A stretch of 62,590 bases of DNA from an uncultured Candidatus Saccharibacteria bacterium (lineage in GTDB: Bacteria > Patescibacteriota > Saccharimonadia > Saccharimonadales > Saccharimonadaceae). The notes beneath the pieces are model-generated. The model ran no database searches. It worked only from the letters and a program-made list of their open reading frames with translations, and was not told the origin of the DNA. This document shows positions 24,846-33,318 of the stretch, piece after piece. The DNA lies in contig CAMNGP010000003.1 in the NCBI GenBank assembly GCA_946538495.1, forward strand, positions 1-62,590, given 5' to 3'. Positions within the stretch are counted from its first letter, which is position 1; every line of letters begins with the position of its first letter. A program made the position numbers and the translations under genes.

Positions 24846-26216
24846 TTATTTTTTCTTGGTAATTAGCTCTTTGGCGGCAAGCTTGATGGCATAGCTGTAG
24901 CTATTGAATACGTGTGGCGTACTGGCTAGTTCGAGTGCGGTGAGATTATGGCGGATGGCTAAGGCGATTTCGGCAGTCATGAGGCTAGCGTTTGGCGCAA
25001 CGATTGTGGCGCCAATGATATGGTTTGATTTGTCAGCTAATAGTTTAACAAAGCCATGTTCAAAATTGTTGATGTGGCTAATCGCAAAATCACTTAGTTT
25101 GATGATTGATTTTTTATATTTACGATCGCGCTTGGTGAGATCATATTCATTAAGCCCGACGGTGCTGACTTCTGGAAAGGTGTGTGTGATGCGTGCGAAA
25201 CCGTTATAATTTAGCTGTGTTTTGGCCTTATTGATTATATTATTGGTTAAAGTTATGGCTTCTTGGTAGGCGCGTTCGGTGGAGGAAGTCTTACCAAGGC
25301 AGTCGCCAATAGCATAAATGTTTTTGGTTGAAGTTTGGAAGAATTTATCAACGATTATGCCGGTGTTTTTGTATTTTATGCCAGCATTTTCGAGACCAAG
25401 GTTCAGGTTTGGAGAACTGCCGGTGGCGAGTACAATACAATCGACGCGGACCATTTTTTCGGAGTTTTCGTTGCGGAATACTACGCGTTTACTGATATCG
25501 TCTTCTTCTAGGGCTACAACGCGACTATTTGATAAGACAGTAACACCGAGTTTTTGGGTAAAATAATCTGCTAAGGTGTCGCCGACTTCTTTGTCTTCAA
25601 GTGGTAAAAGATGTTCGGCGGTTTCTAGGATTAAAGTCCTAACGCCTAGTTCAGCAAAATAATTTGCGATTTCGCAGCCCGTTGAACCCCCACCCACAAC
25701 CGCGACAACTTTTGGTAGATGACGGATTTTGATGGCATCTTCTGGCGTTAGATATTCAACAGTATCGGTGCCGGATATTTCAAGGACTTTTAGGCTGGCG
25801 CCAGTGGCGATAATGAAGTTGTCAGCAGTATACTTTTTTTCATTGACGATTACAGTATGTTTGTCGAGAAAACTGGCATAACCTTTGATGCAGGTAATTT
25901 TGTTGGCTTCAAAAATGGCTTTATTGTTGCCGCCAGATTCGATAATGGTTTTGAGCTGGCGGGCTGAGATAGTGGAGAAATCGAAGGAGAGGTTTTGGCC
26001 ACTGAATTCTGGATAGGAGAGGATTTTGCGGTAAGCATGAGAAAAGTCGAGTGCTACGGAATAGGGAATATCTCTTGTGTTGAGATTGGAACCGCCAAAA
26101 AAGTGGCCCTCTATAAGTCCGACACGTTTTTTGCCTTTGGTTAATTCAATAGCGGCAGTGGAGCCAGCTGGGCCACTACCGATTACAATATAGTTGAAAT
26201 CGTACTTTTTTCCCAT
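24846..26216 (-). CDS. Dihydrolipoamide dehydrogenase-like flavoprotein lacking redox cysteines
   Basis: 456 residues with the whole class I pyridine nucleotide-disulfide oxidoreductase layout: FAD motif VIGSGPAGSTAA (about 10-21), NAD(P) motif VAVVGGGSTGCEIA (about 172-185), the second FAD motif IYAIGDC (near 306), and a C-terminal dimer domain. The active disulfide, normally GGTCxNxGCxPSK, reads GGSNLNTRDIPYS, so both cysteines are replaced. The C-terminal HPTxxE reads PHVFNSY, so the catalytic Glu is absent. It probably binds FAD and NAD(P)H but cannot run the classic disulfide reaction. Substrate unknown. It is the last gene of a three-gene reverse-strand run. Confidence 0.85.
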   Translation of the reverse strand: MGKKYDFNYIVIGSGPAGSTAAIELTKGKKRVGLIEGHFFGGSNLNTRDIPYSVALDFSHAYRKILSYPEFSGQNLSFDFSTISARQLKTIIESGGNNKAIFEANKITCIKGYASFLDKHTVIVNEKKYTADNFIIATGASLKVLEISGTDTVEYLTPEDAIKIRHLPKVVAVVGGGSTGCEIANYFAELGVRTLILETAEHLLPLEDKEVGDTLADYFTQKLGVTVLSNSRVVALEEDDISKRVVFRNENSEKMVRVDCIVLATGSSPNLNLGLENAGIKYKNTGIIVDKFFQTSTKNIYAIGDCLGKTSSTERAYQEAITLTNNIINKAKTQLNYNGFARITHTFPEVSTVGLNEYDLTKRDRKYKKSIIKLSDFAISHINNFEHGFVKLLADKSNHIIGATIVAPNASLMTAEIALAIRHNLTALELASTPHVFNSYSYAIKLAAKELITKKK

Positions 26217-26218
26217 CT

Positions 26219-26458
26219 TTATATTATTTTATCACGATTTCCGTAGACGTAAGCCAAATCAGCATTGTACTTTTTGAGTTCTTTGACAACTGCTTTTTTA
26301 AGATCTTGGTCGGTAACGATTGGTTTTTTCTCGAGAGCGGCAATTGCATCGGCAACGGTTCTTTTGATAAATTCTTCGGCGGCACCAGGAGGTATACCAA
26401 TTGCTTTGGCGTCAATCTTTAATTCCTTGGTAAGAGTTTTGGGATTTAGAGTGCTCAT
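26219..26458 (-). CDS. Small helical protein, ATP-cone- or histone-like
   Basis: 79 residues: a basic N-terminus, two or three helices (PGAAEEFIKRTVADAIAAL, DQDLKKAVVKELKKY) and the ending AYVYGNRDKII. The helix plus IVTDQDLKKAV pattern loosely recalls the second half of an ATP-cone or a histone-fold strand-loop-helix. Neither is secure. It overlaps the upstream membrane gene by 4 bp and stops 2 bp before the flavoprotein start, so all three are translated as an operon. Confidence 0.75.
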   Translation of the reverse strand: MSTLNPKTLTKELKIDAKAIGIPPGAAEEFIKRTVADAIAALEKKPIVTDQDLKKAVVKELKKYNADLAYVYGNRDKII

Positions 26459-27165
26459 AGATTTATAATCCTAAACGTTATTACAATGATTGCGATGAGG
26501 AAATAGAGTGAACTTATGAAAAATCGGTTGAAGTTTTTGTTGCGGATGCGGAATTTTGCAATTTCTACAAAATTGTGGCCAAAATCTAAATAGACATGAG
26601 TAGCGATAAGGGGCGCAATAGCGATTAAAATGAAGATTAGGATGAGGAATCCGCGCAGTAGAGGACTGTCTCCGAGCTGCATAATTTCGAGAGAGGAGAG
26701 AAAATATATTGGAAGGGTAAAGAAAAGTTCTGGCAAAATAGAAATAAAACCAAGAGTAAATGCATCGGAGCGTGATTTGGCTGAGCTAGCCTTTTTGTCG
26801 AAGGCGACGGCAAGACGACGAGAGATAAACAATTTGGTGCCTTTGCCGTTCCTGAAGTAGCAGATCGGAAAAACTGCGCCGATGGCAGCAAAAATACCAG
26901 CTGTAATCCATATCAGTATGTTGTTTTCGAAATCTATTGGAGTGACATATAGTGCCGTAAGGATAAAATATACGGAAAGGAAAATTAGGGTTGTGCATAT
27001 TTCGGCGCCAAAAATGAAGAATAAACTTTGATCTGATGATTTGCGACGAGAGTATTTACCAGAAGCATAATGCGAAAAAAGTAGGAAAACTCCGGGCGAA
27101 AGCTGCAAAAGTAACATGATAAGCATAGCAAGTATCAGAATTACTACAGGGGCAAAAACGTTCAT
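26455..27165 (-). CDS. Polytopic membrane protein, about six segments
   Basis: 236 residues with hydrophobic stretches at about 3-28, 48-70, 82-103, 140-160, 168-192 and 212-234, and basic loops between. The spacing recalls LysE- or CcdA-like six-helix proteins, but no diagnostic motif is visible, so the function is left open. TATAAT on the reverse strand ends 6 bp before ATG (leaderless). First gene of the operon with the small helical protein and the flavoprotein. Confidence 0.75.
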   Translation of the reverse strand: MNVFAPVVILILAMLIMLLLQLSPGVFLLFSHYASGKYSRRKSSDQSLFFIFGAEICTTLIFLSVYFILTALYVTPIDFENNILIWITAGIFAAIGAVFPICYFRNGKGTKLFISRRLAVAFDKKASSAKSRSDAFTLGFISILPELFFTLPIYFLSSLEIMQLGDSPLLRGFLILIFILIAIAPLIATHVYLDFGHNFVEIAKFRIRNKNFNRFFISSLYFLIAIIVITFRIINL

Positions 27166-27224
27166 GCTTTAATTATAGCATGAAGGGGGTTGCAATTCTA
27201 GAATGTCCGTGGTAGTTTCACGGC

Positions 27225-28589
27225 ATGAAAAAATATTTACTGTTTTTCGGAATAATGATAGGCGCTATTTTAGGCTGGAATAATTGTGCGTGGGCAGATG
27301 AAATGGCGGTGGAACTAGTGCCAGATTTATATATAAAAGCAGTTAATCCCGGATATAACATAGACGGGGTGAATAATGTCGGTGAAATGATAGAGATTGC
27401 CAGAAAGAAAACCGACGCACCGATTTCGCTCGCTGGAACCACTGTAGGCTATACTAATTCAAGCGGGAATTATTCGGAGTTGTTCCGATTTCCCGAGAAC
27501 AGTTGGATGACTGGCGAGACCATCCTCCTTCGCTTGGCTAGCTCACCAGGTGCTGAGCTAGCCGCCGTGAATTACACAAAAACACTTGCCATGAAAGCGG
27601 GGATAGAATTAAAAATTGGAGAAGAGGTGGTTGATGGAGTTTGTTGGACGAATAAAGATGGATGCTTGCCAGAGTTTAAAACTGCAAAGCCGACGATCTT
27701 GGTAAGGAATTTAGAGACGGGCGAATTTGAGCATCTTGCAACTTATGAGCCAGTTTTTGATAAAGACAGTTATTTTGTGGAGGGAAAGGATGAGGTGGCG
27801 GAGAAAAGTAGCCAGTGTAAGGGGCTTGAGATATCGGAGATTTTGAGCTACTGGGAAACGACGAGGGCCGAACAATTTATAGAATTGCACAATAACACCT
27901 CAGAACAAATATTGTTGGATGGATGTGGAATAAGATACAAGAATAAGGTTTATGAGTTGAAGGGGATAATAATTGCTGATGGCTATAAGGTTTATACGCC
28001 TGAGTTGTTTAGTTTGACCAAGAATCCAACGAATGGTAATTTGATCGAAATAGTTGATGTGGATGGCGGAGCAGTTGACGTGTTGAGATATCCAAATGGT
28101 CAAAGAAAGGGGACGTCTTATGCGCAAATTGGTTATGACGAGAAGGGAGATAAACTGTGGCACGTGACATATGCGCCAACGCCAGGAGCGCCAAATATTT
28201 ATCAGGAGTTTAAAACTTGTGAGATGGGGAAGGTGATTAATAAGGAAACTGGGAATTGCGTCAAAACTACAACGATTACTGAGAAAATTTGCCCAGAAGG
28301 TCAGTATTTGAACATTCTAACGGGAAGATGTAGAAAAAACGTAACGGCGGAGCAAAAGACGTGTAAGGAAGGATATTATTTAAATCCAGAAACTAATAGA
28401 TGTCGGAAGATAAAAGACAATGATGGGGTGGATTATAGCTTGAAACCGGAAGACTATGAAGAAAAATCTTCGTTTGTAGCACTGTATGCGGTGATTGGTG
28501 TAATTAGCCTAGTGCTAATATATGTAATATACGAATTTAGACGCGAGATTGGGAAGCTAATAGGTAAAGTTTGGCGACGATTTCATTGA
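27225..28589 (+). CDS. Secreted lamin-tail-domain surface protein with C-terminal anchor
   Basis: 454 residues. Signal peptide at about 1-24 (ending CAWADE). An LTD-like beta-sandwich lies at about 35-130, and a clearer LTD at about 205-320 (LEISEILSY, QFIELHNNTSEQILLDGCG). Two or three cysteine-rich repeats of the form CPEGQYLN-x-TGRCRK (about 340-395) follow, then a membrane helix at about 418-437 and a basic tail. LTDs occur in secreted nucleases and surface proteins; no nuclease domain is present, so it is probably an adhesion or wall protein. Its 3' end overlaps the convergent kinase gene by 53 bp. Confidence 0.85.
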   Translation: MKKYLLFFGIMIGAILGWNNCAWADEMAVELVPDLYIKAVNPGYNIDGVNNVGEMIEIARKKTDAPISLAGTTVGYTNSSGNYSELFRFPENSWMTGETILLRLASSPGAELAAVNYTKTLAMKAGIELKIGEEVVDGVCWTNKDGCLPEFKTAKPTILVRNLETGEFEHLATYEPVFDKDSYFVEGKDEVAEKSSQCKGLEISEILSYWETTRAEQFIELHNNTSEQILLDGCGIRYKNKVYELKGIIIADGYKVYTPELFSLTKNPTNGNLIEIVDVDGGAVDVLRYPNGQRKGTSYAQIGYDEKGDKLWHVTYAPTPGAPNIYQEFKTCEMGKVINKETGNCVKTTTITEKICPEGQYLNILTGRCRKNVTAEQKTCKEGYYLNPETNRCRKIKDNDGVDYSLKPEDYEEKSSFVALYAVIGVISLVLIYVIYEFRREIGKLIGKVWRRFH

Positions 28590-29160
28590 AAACATCTTCA
28601 CGAGATTGGGCGCCGTCGATATTGATAAGGAGATTGAGCGATTGGTAATGGCGTAGCACTGGCAAAGTTTTTTCGCGAAATTCTTGAAGACGGGTTTTGA
28701 AGACGGCTGGATCTTGATCGTCAGTGCGTTCGCCGCGATCCCCCAAGGTTTTGGCAGCTTCGAAGCGTTTCTCGGCTTCGGCTTCGGTGATTCTAAGAAA
28801 AATGACGGCTTTGATTTCGTGATTGGCGCCAGCTGCTACGGACATGACTTGACCTTCTTCGCCTTGCCAGCGACCAATGGAAGAGAGAATTAGGGGTTTA
28901 TTGAAGAGATCACGACGTTCAAAGTATGGTAAAACCCATTCATAAAAGATGTTAGTAGGAATGAGATTACCTTGGCCAGAAAGGTCCTGTTTGGTCTCTT
29001 TTTCCATGGCACGAATAATCATGCCAGAGGAGAGGAATTTGGCATCAAGAGCTTCGGCTAGTTTAATGCCTTGAGTGTCTTTGCCGGACATTGGTAGGCC
29101 AAAAATATTGATTGAACCAGTTTTCAGCCAGTCTTTGATTGTAGCGATTTTTTCTTCCAT
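28537..29160 (-). CDS. Adenylate-kinase-like nucleoside monophosphate kinase
   Basis: 207 residues from ATG 29160. P-loop GLPMSGKDTQG at about 20-30 replaces the adenylate kinase GxPGSGKGTQ. An NMP-binding-type segment follows (FLSSGMIIRAM) and a LID-like region with RGERTDDQD near 145. It transfers phosphate between ATP and a nucleoside monophosphate; adenylate is likely but not certain. TATAAT ends 6 bp before ATG on the reverse strand. Divergent from hrcA, and the CIRCE operator lies between, so it could also be affected by HrcA. Confidence 0.85.
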   Translation of the reverse strand: MEEKIATIKDWLKTGSINIFGLPMSGKDTQGIKLAEALDAKFLSSGMIIRAMEKETKQDLSGQGNLIPTNIFYEWVLPYFERRDLFNKPLILSSIGRWQGEEGQVMSVAAGANHEIKAVIFLRITEAEAEKRFEAAKTLGDRGERTDDQDPAVFKTRLQEFREKTLPVLRHYQSLNLLINIDGAQSREDVFNEIVAKLYLLASQSRV

Positions 29161-29178
29161 GCAACAATTATAGCACAA

Positions 29179-29205
29179 TTAGCACTCTTTACTTTTCAGT
29201 GCTAA
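29179..29205 (+). promoter_or_regulatory. CIRCE operator upstream of hrcA
   Basis: TTAGCACTC (29179-29187), nine bases, then CAGTGCTAA (29197-29205). The consensus is TTAGCACTC-N9-GAGTGCTAA, so 17 of 18 positions match. TATAAT (29211-29216) follows at once, so HrcA bound here would block the hrcA-grpE promoter: classic heat-shock autoregulation. Confidence 0.93.
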
Positions 29206-29222
29206 TTTTGTATAATGGGGGC

Positions 29223-29936
29223 ATGGAAATAACAGAGCGACAAAAAGAAATTCTTTGTCAAATTATAGAGGAATACGCCGAAACGGCGTCTCCGGTGGGA
29301 AGCGTGACGATGGCAAAGCTTTTTGGAGTCTCTTCGGCGACTATTCGGGCGGAAATGGCGAGACTAGAAGCTTTGGGATTGATTGCGCAGCCTCATACTT
29401 CGGCTGGACGGGTGCCAACTGATGCGGGCTACCGTTTTTATGTAAATAGTTTAGATGGTAATAATGCAAGTGTGGATTTTCCTGCTTTGCAAAGAAGTAC
29501 CCATGTATTAGAAGTGCGAGCGGGTTCTGGTTCGCGTGCTGACGCAACGATAAGGGGTGCTGTTGATGCTTTGGTGGAATTGACTGGTAATTTGGGGCTT
29601 GCGACAATTGATGGGCAATTATATATGTCTGGAATATCGAGACTATTTAATCAGCCAGAATTTATGGATACTAGGCGAGTGCAAGCGGTGGCTAAGCTGT
29701 TAGATAATCTGGAGCCGTGGCTTCGAGAAGCGGCACCAGGCGAGCCTTTGAATATTTTTATTGGACACGAGAATCCAATTGGCAGAAATTCAGAAGTGTC
29801 GTTAGTGATTTCGAAGTTTCGTTCGCCCTATTCGGATCGGAGTTATATCGGTGTGTTAGGGCCAACGCGCCAAAACTACTCGAAAGTGATGGCATTAGTG
29901 CGCCACGCTGGTAATATGTTGGAGGAAATATTATGA
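29223..29936 (+). CDS. hrcA: Heat-shock repressor HrcA
   Basis: 237 residues from ATG 29223. An N-terminal winged helix has ITERQKEILCQIIEEY and the family stretch SSATIRAEMARLEALG, then HTSAGRVPTDAGYRFYV (about 63-79), all hallmarks of HrcA. It is shorter than the usual 330-350 residues, so the GAF-like and insert domains are reduced. It represses chaperone genes at CIRCE, and a CIRCE lies just upstream. TATAAT ends 6 bp before ATG. It overlaps grpE by 4 bp. Confidence 0.95.
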   Translation: MEITERQKEILCQIIEEYAETASPVGSVTMAKLFGVSSATIRAEMARLEALGLIAQPHTSAGRVPTDAGYRFYVNSLDGNNASVDFPALQRSTHVLEVRAGSGSRADATIRGAVDALVELTGNLGLATIDGQLYMSGISRLFNQPEFMDTRRVQAVAKLLDNLEPWLREAAPGEPLNIFIGHENPIGRNSEVSLVISKFRSPYSDRSYIGVLGPTRQNYSKVMALVRHAGNMLEEIL

Positions 29937-30361
29937 AAAAAGAAAAAAAGGATGTAAGCGAAGAAAAAATAGCCGAACTTACTGCTGATTTGCAGAGGAC
30001 AAGGGCGGATTTCGAAAATTATCGTAAGCAGATAGAGATGCAAAAAGAGAATGAGCGTAAGACGGAGCGTTTAGCGACGGTCTATAAAATGTTGCCATTG
30101 TTAGATGACTTGGATCGAGCAATTATGAACTATGCAGAATTGAAGCCGCTCGAAAAATCATTAACGAAAACGATGAATGATTTGGGGCTAGCAAGAATTG
30201 AGTCGGAGCCTGGAGTAGAGTTTAATCCAGATTTGCATGAGGCGGTGACGGCTGAAGGAGAAGGTGAAAAAGAATTGATTGCAGAAACTTTAAGGCCTGG
30301 TTATTATTATAATGGCGAAGTGCTTAGGCCTGCGATGGTGAAGGTGCGGCGTGAGGCTTGA
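29933..30361 (+). CDS. grpE: Nucleotide exchange factor GrpE
   Basis: 142 residues. N-terminal long helix (about 8-60, TRADFENYRKQIEMQ), then a compact beta domain with VEFNPDLHEAV and the typical end LRPAMVKVRR. GrpE releases ADP from DnaK. It is shorter than most, with almost no disordered N-terminus. It is translationally coupled to hrcA. The usual dnaK and dnaJ are not next to it, and bL25 follows instead. Confidence 0.95.
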   Translation: MKKEKKDVSEEKIAELTADLQRTRADFENYRKQIEMQKENERKTERLATVYKMLPLLDDLDRAIMNYAELKPLEKSLTKTMNDLGLARIESEPGVEFNPDLHEAVTAEGEGEKELIAETLRPGYYYNGEVLRPAMVKVRREA

Positions 30362-30413
30362 AAAATCTAAGAGAAAGTGATAAAATAATAGGAAATTTAA
30401 AGGGAAAATAATA

Positions 30414-31079
30414 ATGGCTGAATATAAATTGACGCTTGAAAAGCGTGAACTAGTTGGTAAAAAAGCAAAACTATTAAGAGCAAAAGGGTTGATTCCGTCG
30501 GTGGTTTATGGTGGTAAAGAGCCAGTAATGATGGCATCTCAATATGTGGCAACTGAAAAAGTTTTGAATGGTGCTGGCTATCATTCTCCGATTGATCTTG
30601 ATATGGCTGGCAAAAAACAAATGGCTATTGTGAAGCATGTTGATGTTGATCCGATTTCACGTATGATTGTTAATGTAGAGTTCCAAGCTATTTCGGCTAA
30701 AGAAGTGGTAGAAGCAACTACGCCTGTAGTGATTGTTAATTTTGAAGAATCTGAGGCTTCGAAAATCTATCACTTTGCAATGACTCAGTCGATTGAAGAG
30801 CTCGAAGTAAAGGCAAAGCCTGCAGATTTGCCTAAAGAGCTTGAAATTGATGCAAGTGGTCTAAAAGATGTTGATGATAAGTTGACAATTGCCGATATTA
30901 AGTTACCAAATGGAGTAGAATTTGCTGATAAAGAATTAGACAGTGAACAGGTAGTTGCTTCGCTTTATGATCCGGCGGCAGAAGCTGAGAAGCGTGAAGC
31001 GGAGTCGCAGGTTGAACCAGTCGAAGAAGAAGCTCCTGCGAGTGAAGCAGGAGCCCCTGCTGAGGAAGCTAAAGAATAG
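30414..31079 (+). CDS. rplY: 50S ribosomal protein bL25 (general stress protein CTC type)
   Basis: 221 residues: an N-terminal 5S rRNA-binding L25 domain (about 1-92, starting YKLTLEKRELVGKKAK), the C-terminal TL5/CTC beta domain (about 93-185), and an acidic Ala/Glu/Pro tail. It sits on the ribosome's central protuberance. A weak AAAGGG site precedes ATG. The 3' end overlaps the convergent fusion gene by 11 bp. Confidence 0.95.
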   Translation: MAEYKLTLEKRELVGKKAKLLRAKGLIPSVVYGGKEPVMMASQYVATEKVLNGAGYHSPIDLDMAGKKQMAIVKHVDVDPISRMIVNVEFQAISAKEVVEATTPVVIVNFEESEASKIYHFAMTQSIEELEVKAKPADLPKELEIDASGLKDVDDKLTIADIKLPNGVEFADKELDSEQVVASLYDPAAEAEKREAESQVEPVEEEAPASEAGAPAEEAKE

Positions 31080-32427
31080 TTTCAAAAATTACAGCATAAA
31101 GATCGATTTCGAATTCTGCTAATTTAGCAGATAAGTCGCTAAGGGTGCGTTGAGGGTTTTGCCCGTCTATTGCTAATTCTATAACTGGCACAAGGTTAGC
31201 GGTTTGGCAAGCTTGAGCGTATTTGGCCAATAAGAAAATGTCGTCTTCGAGTGTATTTGGAGTGAATGGCATGCTGATTTTTGCAAAACGATATCCTTCG
31301 CTATAATACTTTTGAAGTGCGGCAGACAGATTAGTGACGCCTTGAGGGGTGAGCTTTTGGTTAATTTTGATGCCTGGAATGATGCGTTGGGCGGTCAAGT
31401 ATTCGACGACGCTTCGGCCATTGACGGTGATTTTATCGGCTGCTTCGTCTGAAACAGCAATACCATTGGCGAGCTTTGCGTAATCTTTTGCCAATAAATC
31501 GTCGGAGGCACCTATTTCGAGTATATCTTTGCCTTTGAGTATTAAGCTAGCAGCAATGAGTTCGAGATTATTGGAGAGGTCGGCGTGACTAGCAATTTCT
31601 TCCAATTCGGTGAGTGGCAAGGATGAATCTAGTTTGGAATTTTCAACATTAGCGCGTGCCAATTTAAGGCACTTTTCAGCCGAGAATCCTAGAATGAGGC
31701 TGCCTAGAATGGTTGCTGCGGCTATAGAATAAGCAGACAGGTGGGTCATCATATCCACGCGATTAATAGATAGTTGTTCGGATTTATCAAGGTAAGAAAG
31801 CTTAGTTTCGGATAAATGAACGACTTTATTGGGATTGATTTGTGATAATTCAGGCGCGTACGATTTTGCCGAAATAGAGTCAGAATGTTCGACAAAGATT
31901 AATTTAGCGCGTTTGATGAGAGCGTTTAAATGAGGATTTGCAAACGATTTATAGTAGACTATTGGCTTAGTGGTGGGTGAAGAATCTAGATATGTTTGGA
32001 TCTTTTGGGCGGTTTTGGCATTAAGCTCAGCGGAACGGTCAATAAATAGATAATCGTAGGTGATGTTGGGAGGGGTAAAACTGGTAGTTTTGAATTTGCT
32101 AGGGGATAAATAACTAATACCATCGTTGCCGATAAGGATATAGCGATAGGTTTCGGCGGGGGCTTCTGGCTCTTCGGAATTATTGTCATCTGAAAATGAA
32201 AGATGATGGTTTGAGATGGCTGCTTCGAGATTCATTTTTTGAAGTACTTCTAGAGAGACAGCAGCGCCACCGAGGCTGCTATTGCGATTGTAAAAATGAT
32301 GTTCGCTGGCATTAAAACTAATATCTAGCCATGAGATGCCGGATTTGTCGGTTTCGAATTGTTCGGTTCTGCTGTCAAGATTCAGATAAATGTCTTTCAA
32401 GACATTGCCCACTATCAGAATGTTCAT
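31069..32427 (-). CDS. Fusion of a PfkB-like sugar kinase and a class I aldolase-like domain, both apparently degenerate
   Basis: 452 residues from ATG 32427. Residues about 1-255 have a PfkB/ribokinase layout (GNVLKDIYL start, SSLGGAAVSLEVL substrate region), but the anion-hole GAGD with its catalytic Asp reads HLSA near 222. Residues about 285-450 follow class I fructose-bisphosphate aldolase: GKDILEIGASDDL for GKGILAADESTG, then IIPGIKINQKL, YRFAKI, and CQTANLVPVIEL. The chain stops before the GTLLKPN segment that carries the Schiff-base lysine. A regulatory or structural sugar-phosphate-binding role is likelier than catalysis. Divergent promoter shared with the HAD gene. Confidence 0.75.
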   Translation of the reverse strand: MNILIVGNVLKDIYLNLDSRTEQFETDKSGISWLDISFNASEHHFYNRNSSLGGAAVSLEVLQKMNLEAAISNHHLSFSDDNNSEEPEAPAETYRYILIGNDGISYLSPSKFKTTSFTPPNITYDYLFIDRSAELNAKTAQKIQTYLDSSPTTKPIVYYKSFANPHLNALIKRAKLIFVEHSDSISAKSYAPELSQINPNKVVHLSETKLSYLDKSEQLSINRVDMMTHLSAYSIAAATILGSLILGFSAEKCLKLARANVENSKLDSSLPLTELEEIASHADLSNNLELIAASLILKGKDILEIGASDDLLAKDYAKLANGIAVSDEAADKITVNGRSVVEYLTAQRIIPGIKINQKLTPQGVTNLSAALQKYYSEGYRFAKISMPFTPNTLEDDIFLLAKYAQACQTANLVPVIELAIDGQNPQRTLSDLSAKLAEFEIDLYAVIFETIL

Positions 32428-32461
32428 AAGATTATTATAGCACATGTGTTATAATCAACAT

Positions 32462-33220
32462 ATGAAGAAAGTACTATCATTTGACGTTGATCAAACTCTT
32501 AACGTCGCTAAAACTCCTATTACTGACGACATTGCCAATTTGCTATTGGAGTGTCTTAATCATTTTGAGATTTGTCCGATTTCTGGGCAGAAGTTTGACC
32601 AGTTCATGATTCAAATTGTGGATCGTTTGCCAAATCCGACACCTGAGCAGCTGTCGCATTTGCACTTGTTTGTGGCGCAGGGTACGCAATATTATCGTTT
32701 TGAGAATGGGGAATGGAAGCAAGTTTACAATTATCCACTGACGGATGAGCAAGTTGAAAAAATTACAAACGCAATCGAGCAATCAGCACGCGAGTTAGGT
32801 TTTTGGGAAGAAGATAAATTGCAACCGGGGGATGAGATTATTGAGAATCGGATGTCACAGGTAACTTTTTCGGCTTTAGGCCAGAAGGCAAGTACTGAGG
32901 CTAAATATGCTTGGGACCCAGATCATCAGAAACGTGATAAGATTGCGGCACGTTGTAAAGAACTGGCGCCTGAATTTGAATTTGAGGTGGCGGGTACTAC
33001 ATCAATTAATGCGGTTACACCAGGTATGAATAAGTCGTTTGGCATGACTAAGTTGCTGGAAGAGTTGAAGGTGGAGAAATCCGATGTGTTATATTTTGGC
33101 GATATGACACAGCCCGGTGGCAATGATTACCCGGTAGTAGAAATGGGAATTGAGACGATTACCGTGAGAAACCACGAAGATACGGCGTTTGCACTAAGGG
33201 GAATACTGGGGATTTTGTAA
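32462..33220 (+). CDS. Phosphomannomutase-like HAD-IIB protein
   Basis: 252 residues from ATG 32462, 6 bp after TATAAT. HAD motif I is FDVDQTLN (about 7-14). The C-terminal half has AGTTSINAVTPGMNKSFGM and the loop YFGDMTQPGGNDYPV (about 216-230), close to the eukaryote-type phosphomannomutase signature GDKTxPGGNDxE. Such enzymes interconvert mannose-6- and mannose-1-phosphate for glycan precursors. Bacterial proteins of this subtype are less common. Shares a compact back-to-back promoter with the kinase/aldolase fusion. Confidence 0.82.
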   Translation: MKKVLSFDVDQTLNVAKTPITDDIANLLLECLNHFEICPISGQKFDQFMIQIVDRLPNPTPEQLSHLHLFVAQGTQYYRFENGEWKQVYNYPLTDEQVEKITNAIEQSARELGFWEEDKLQPGDEIIENRMSQVTFSALGQKASTEAKYAWDPDHQKRDKIAARCKELAPEFEFEVAGTTSINAVTPGMNKSFGMTKLLEELKVEKSDVLYFGDMTQPGGNDYPVVEMGIETITVRNHEDTAFALRGILGIL

Positions 33221-33318
33221 AGAATAATGCATTATGGTGGGCTTATGTTTGGTGGAAAGATAAGTTTGATTTTGCGCGATTTTGTTGATATAATTAGAAA
33301 AGCAAAAAGAGTGCAAGC

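Noticed and set aside
26219-26458. Bacterial histone or ATP-cone call for the 79-residue protein
   Set aside because: Only a short helix-loop-helix similarity is visible; the diagnostic residues of either fold could not be confirmed by eye, so it is left as a hypothetical helical protein.
27420-27570. GC-rich palindrome GGCTAGCTC/GAGCTAGCC inside the LTD gene as another inserted element
   Set aside because: The arms are only 9 bp, no core is shared with families A or B, and the encoded residues fit a normal LTD beta-sandwich.
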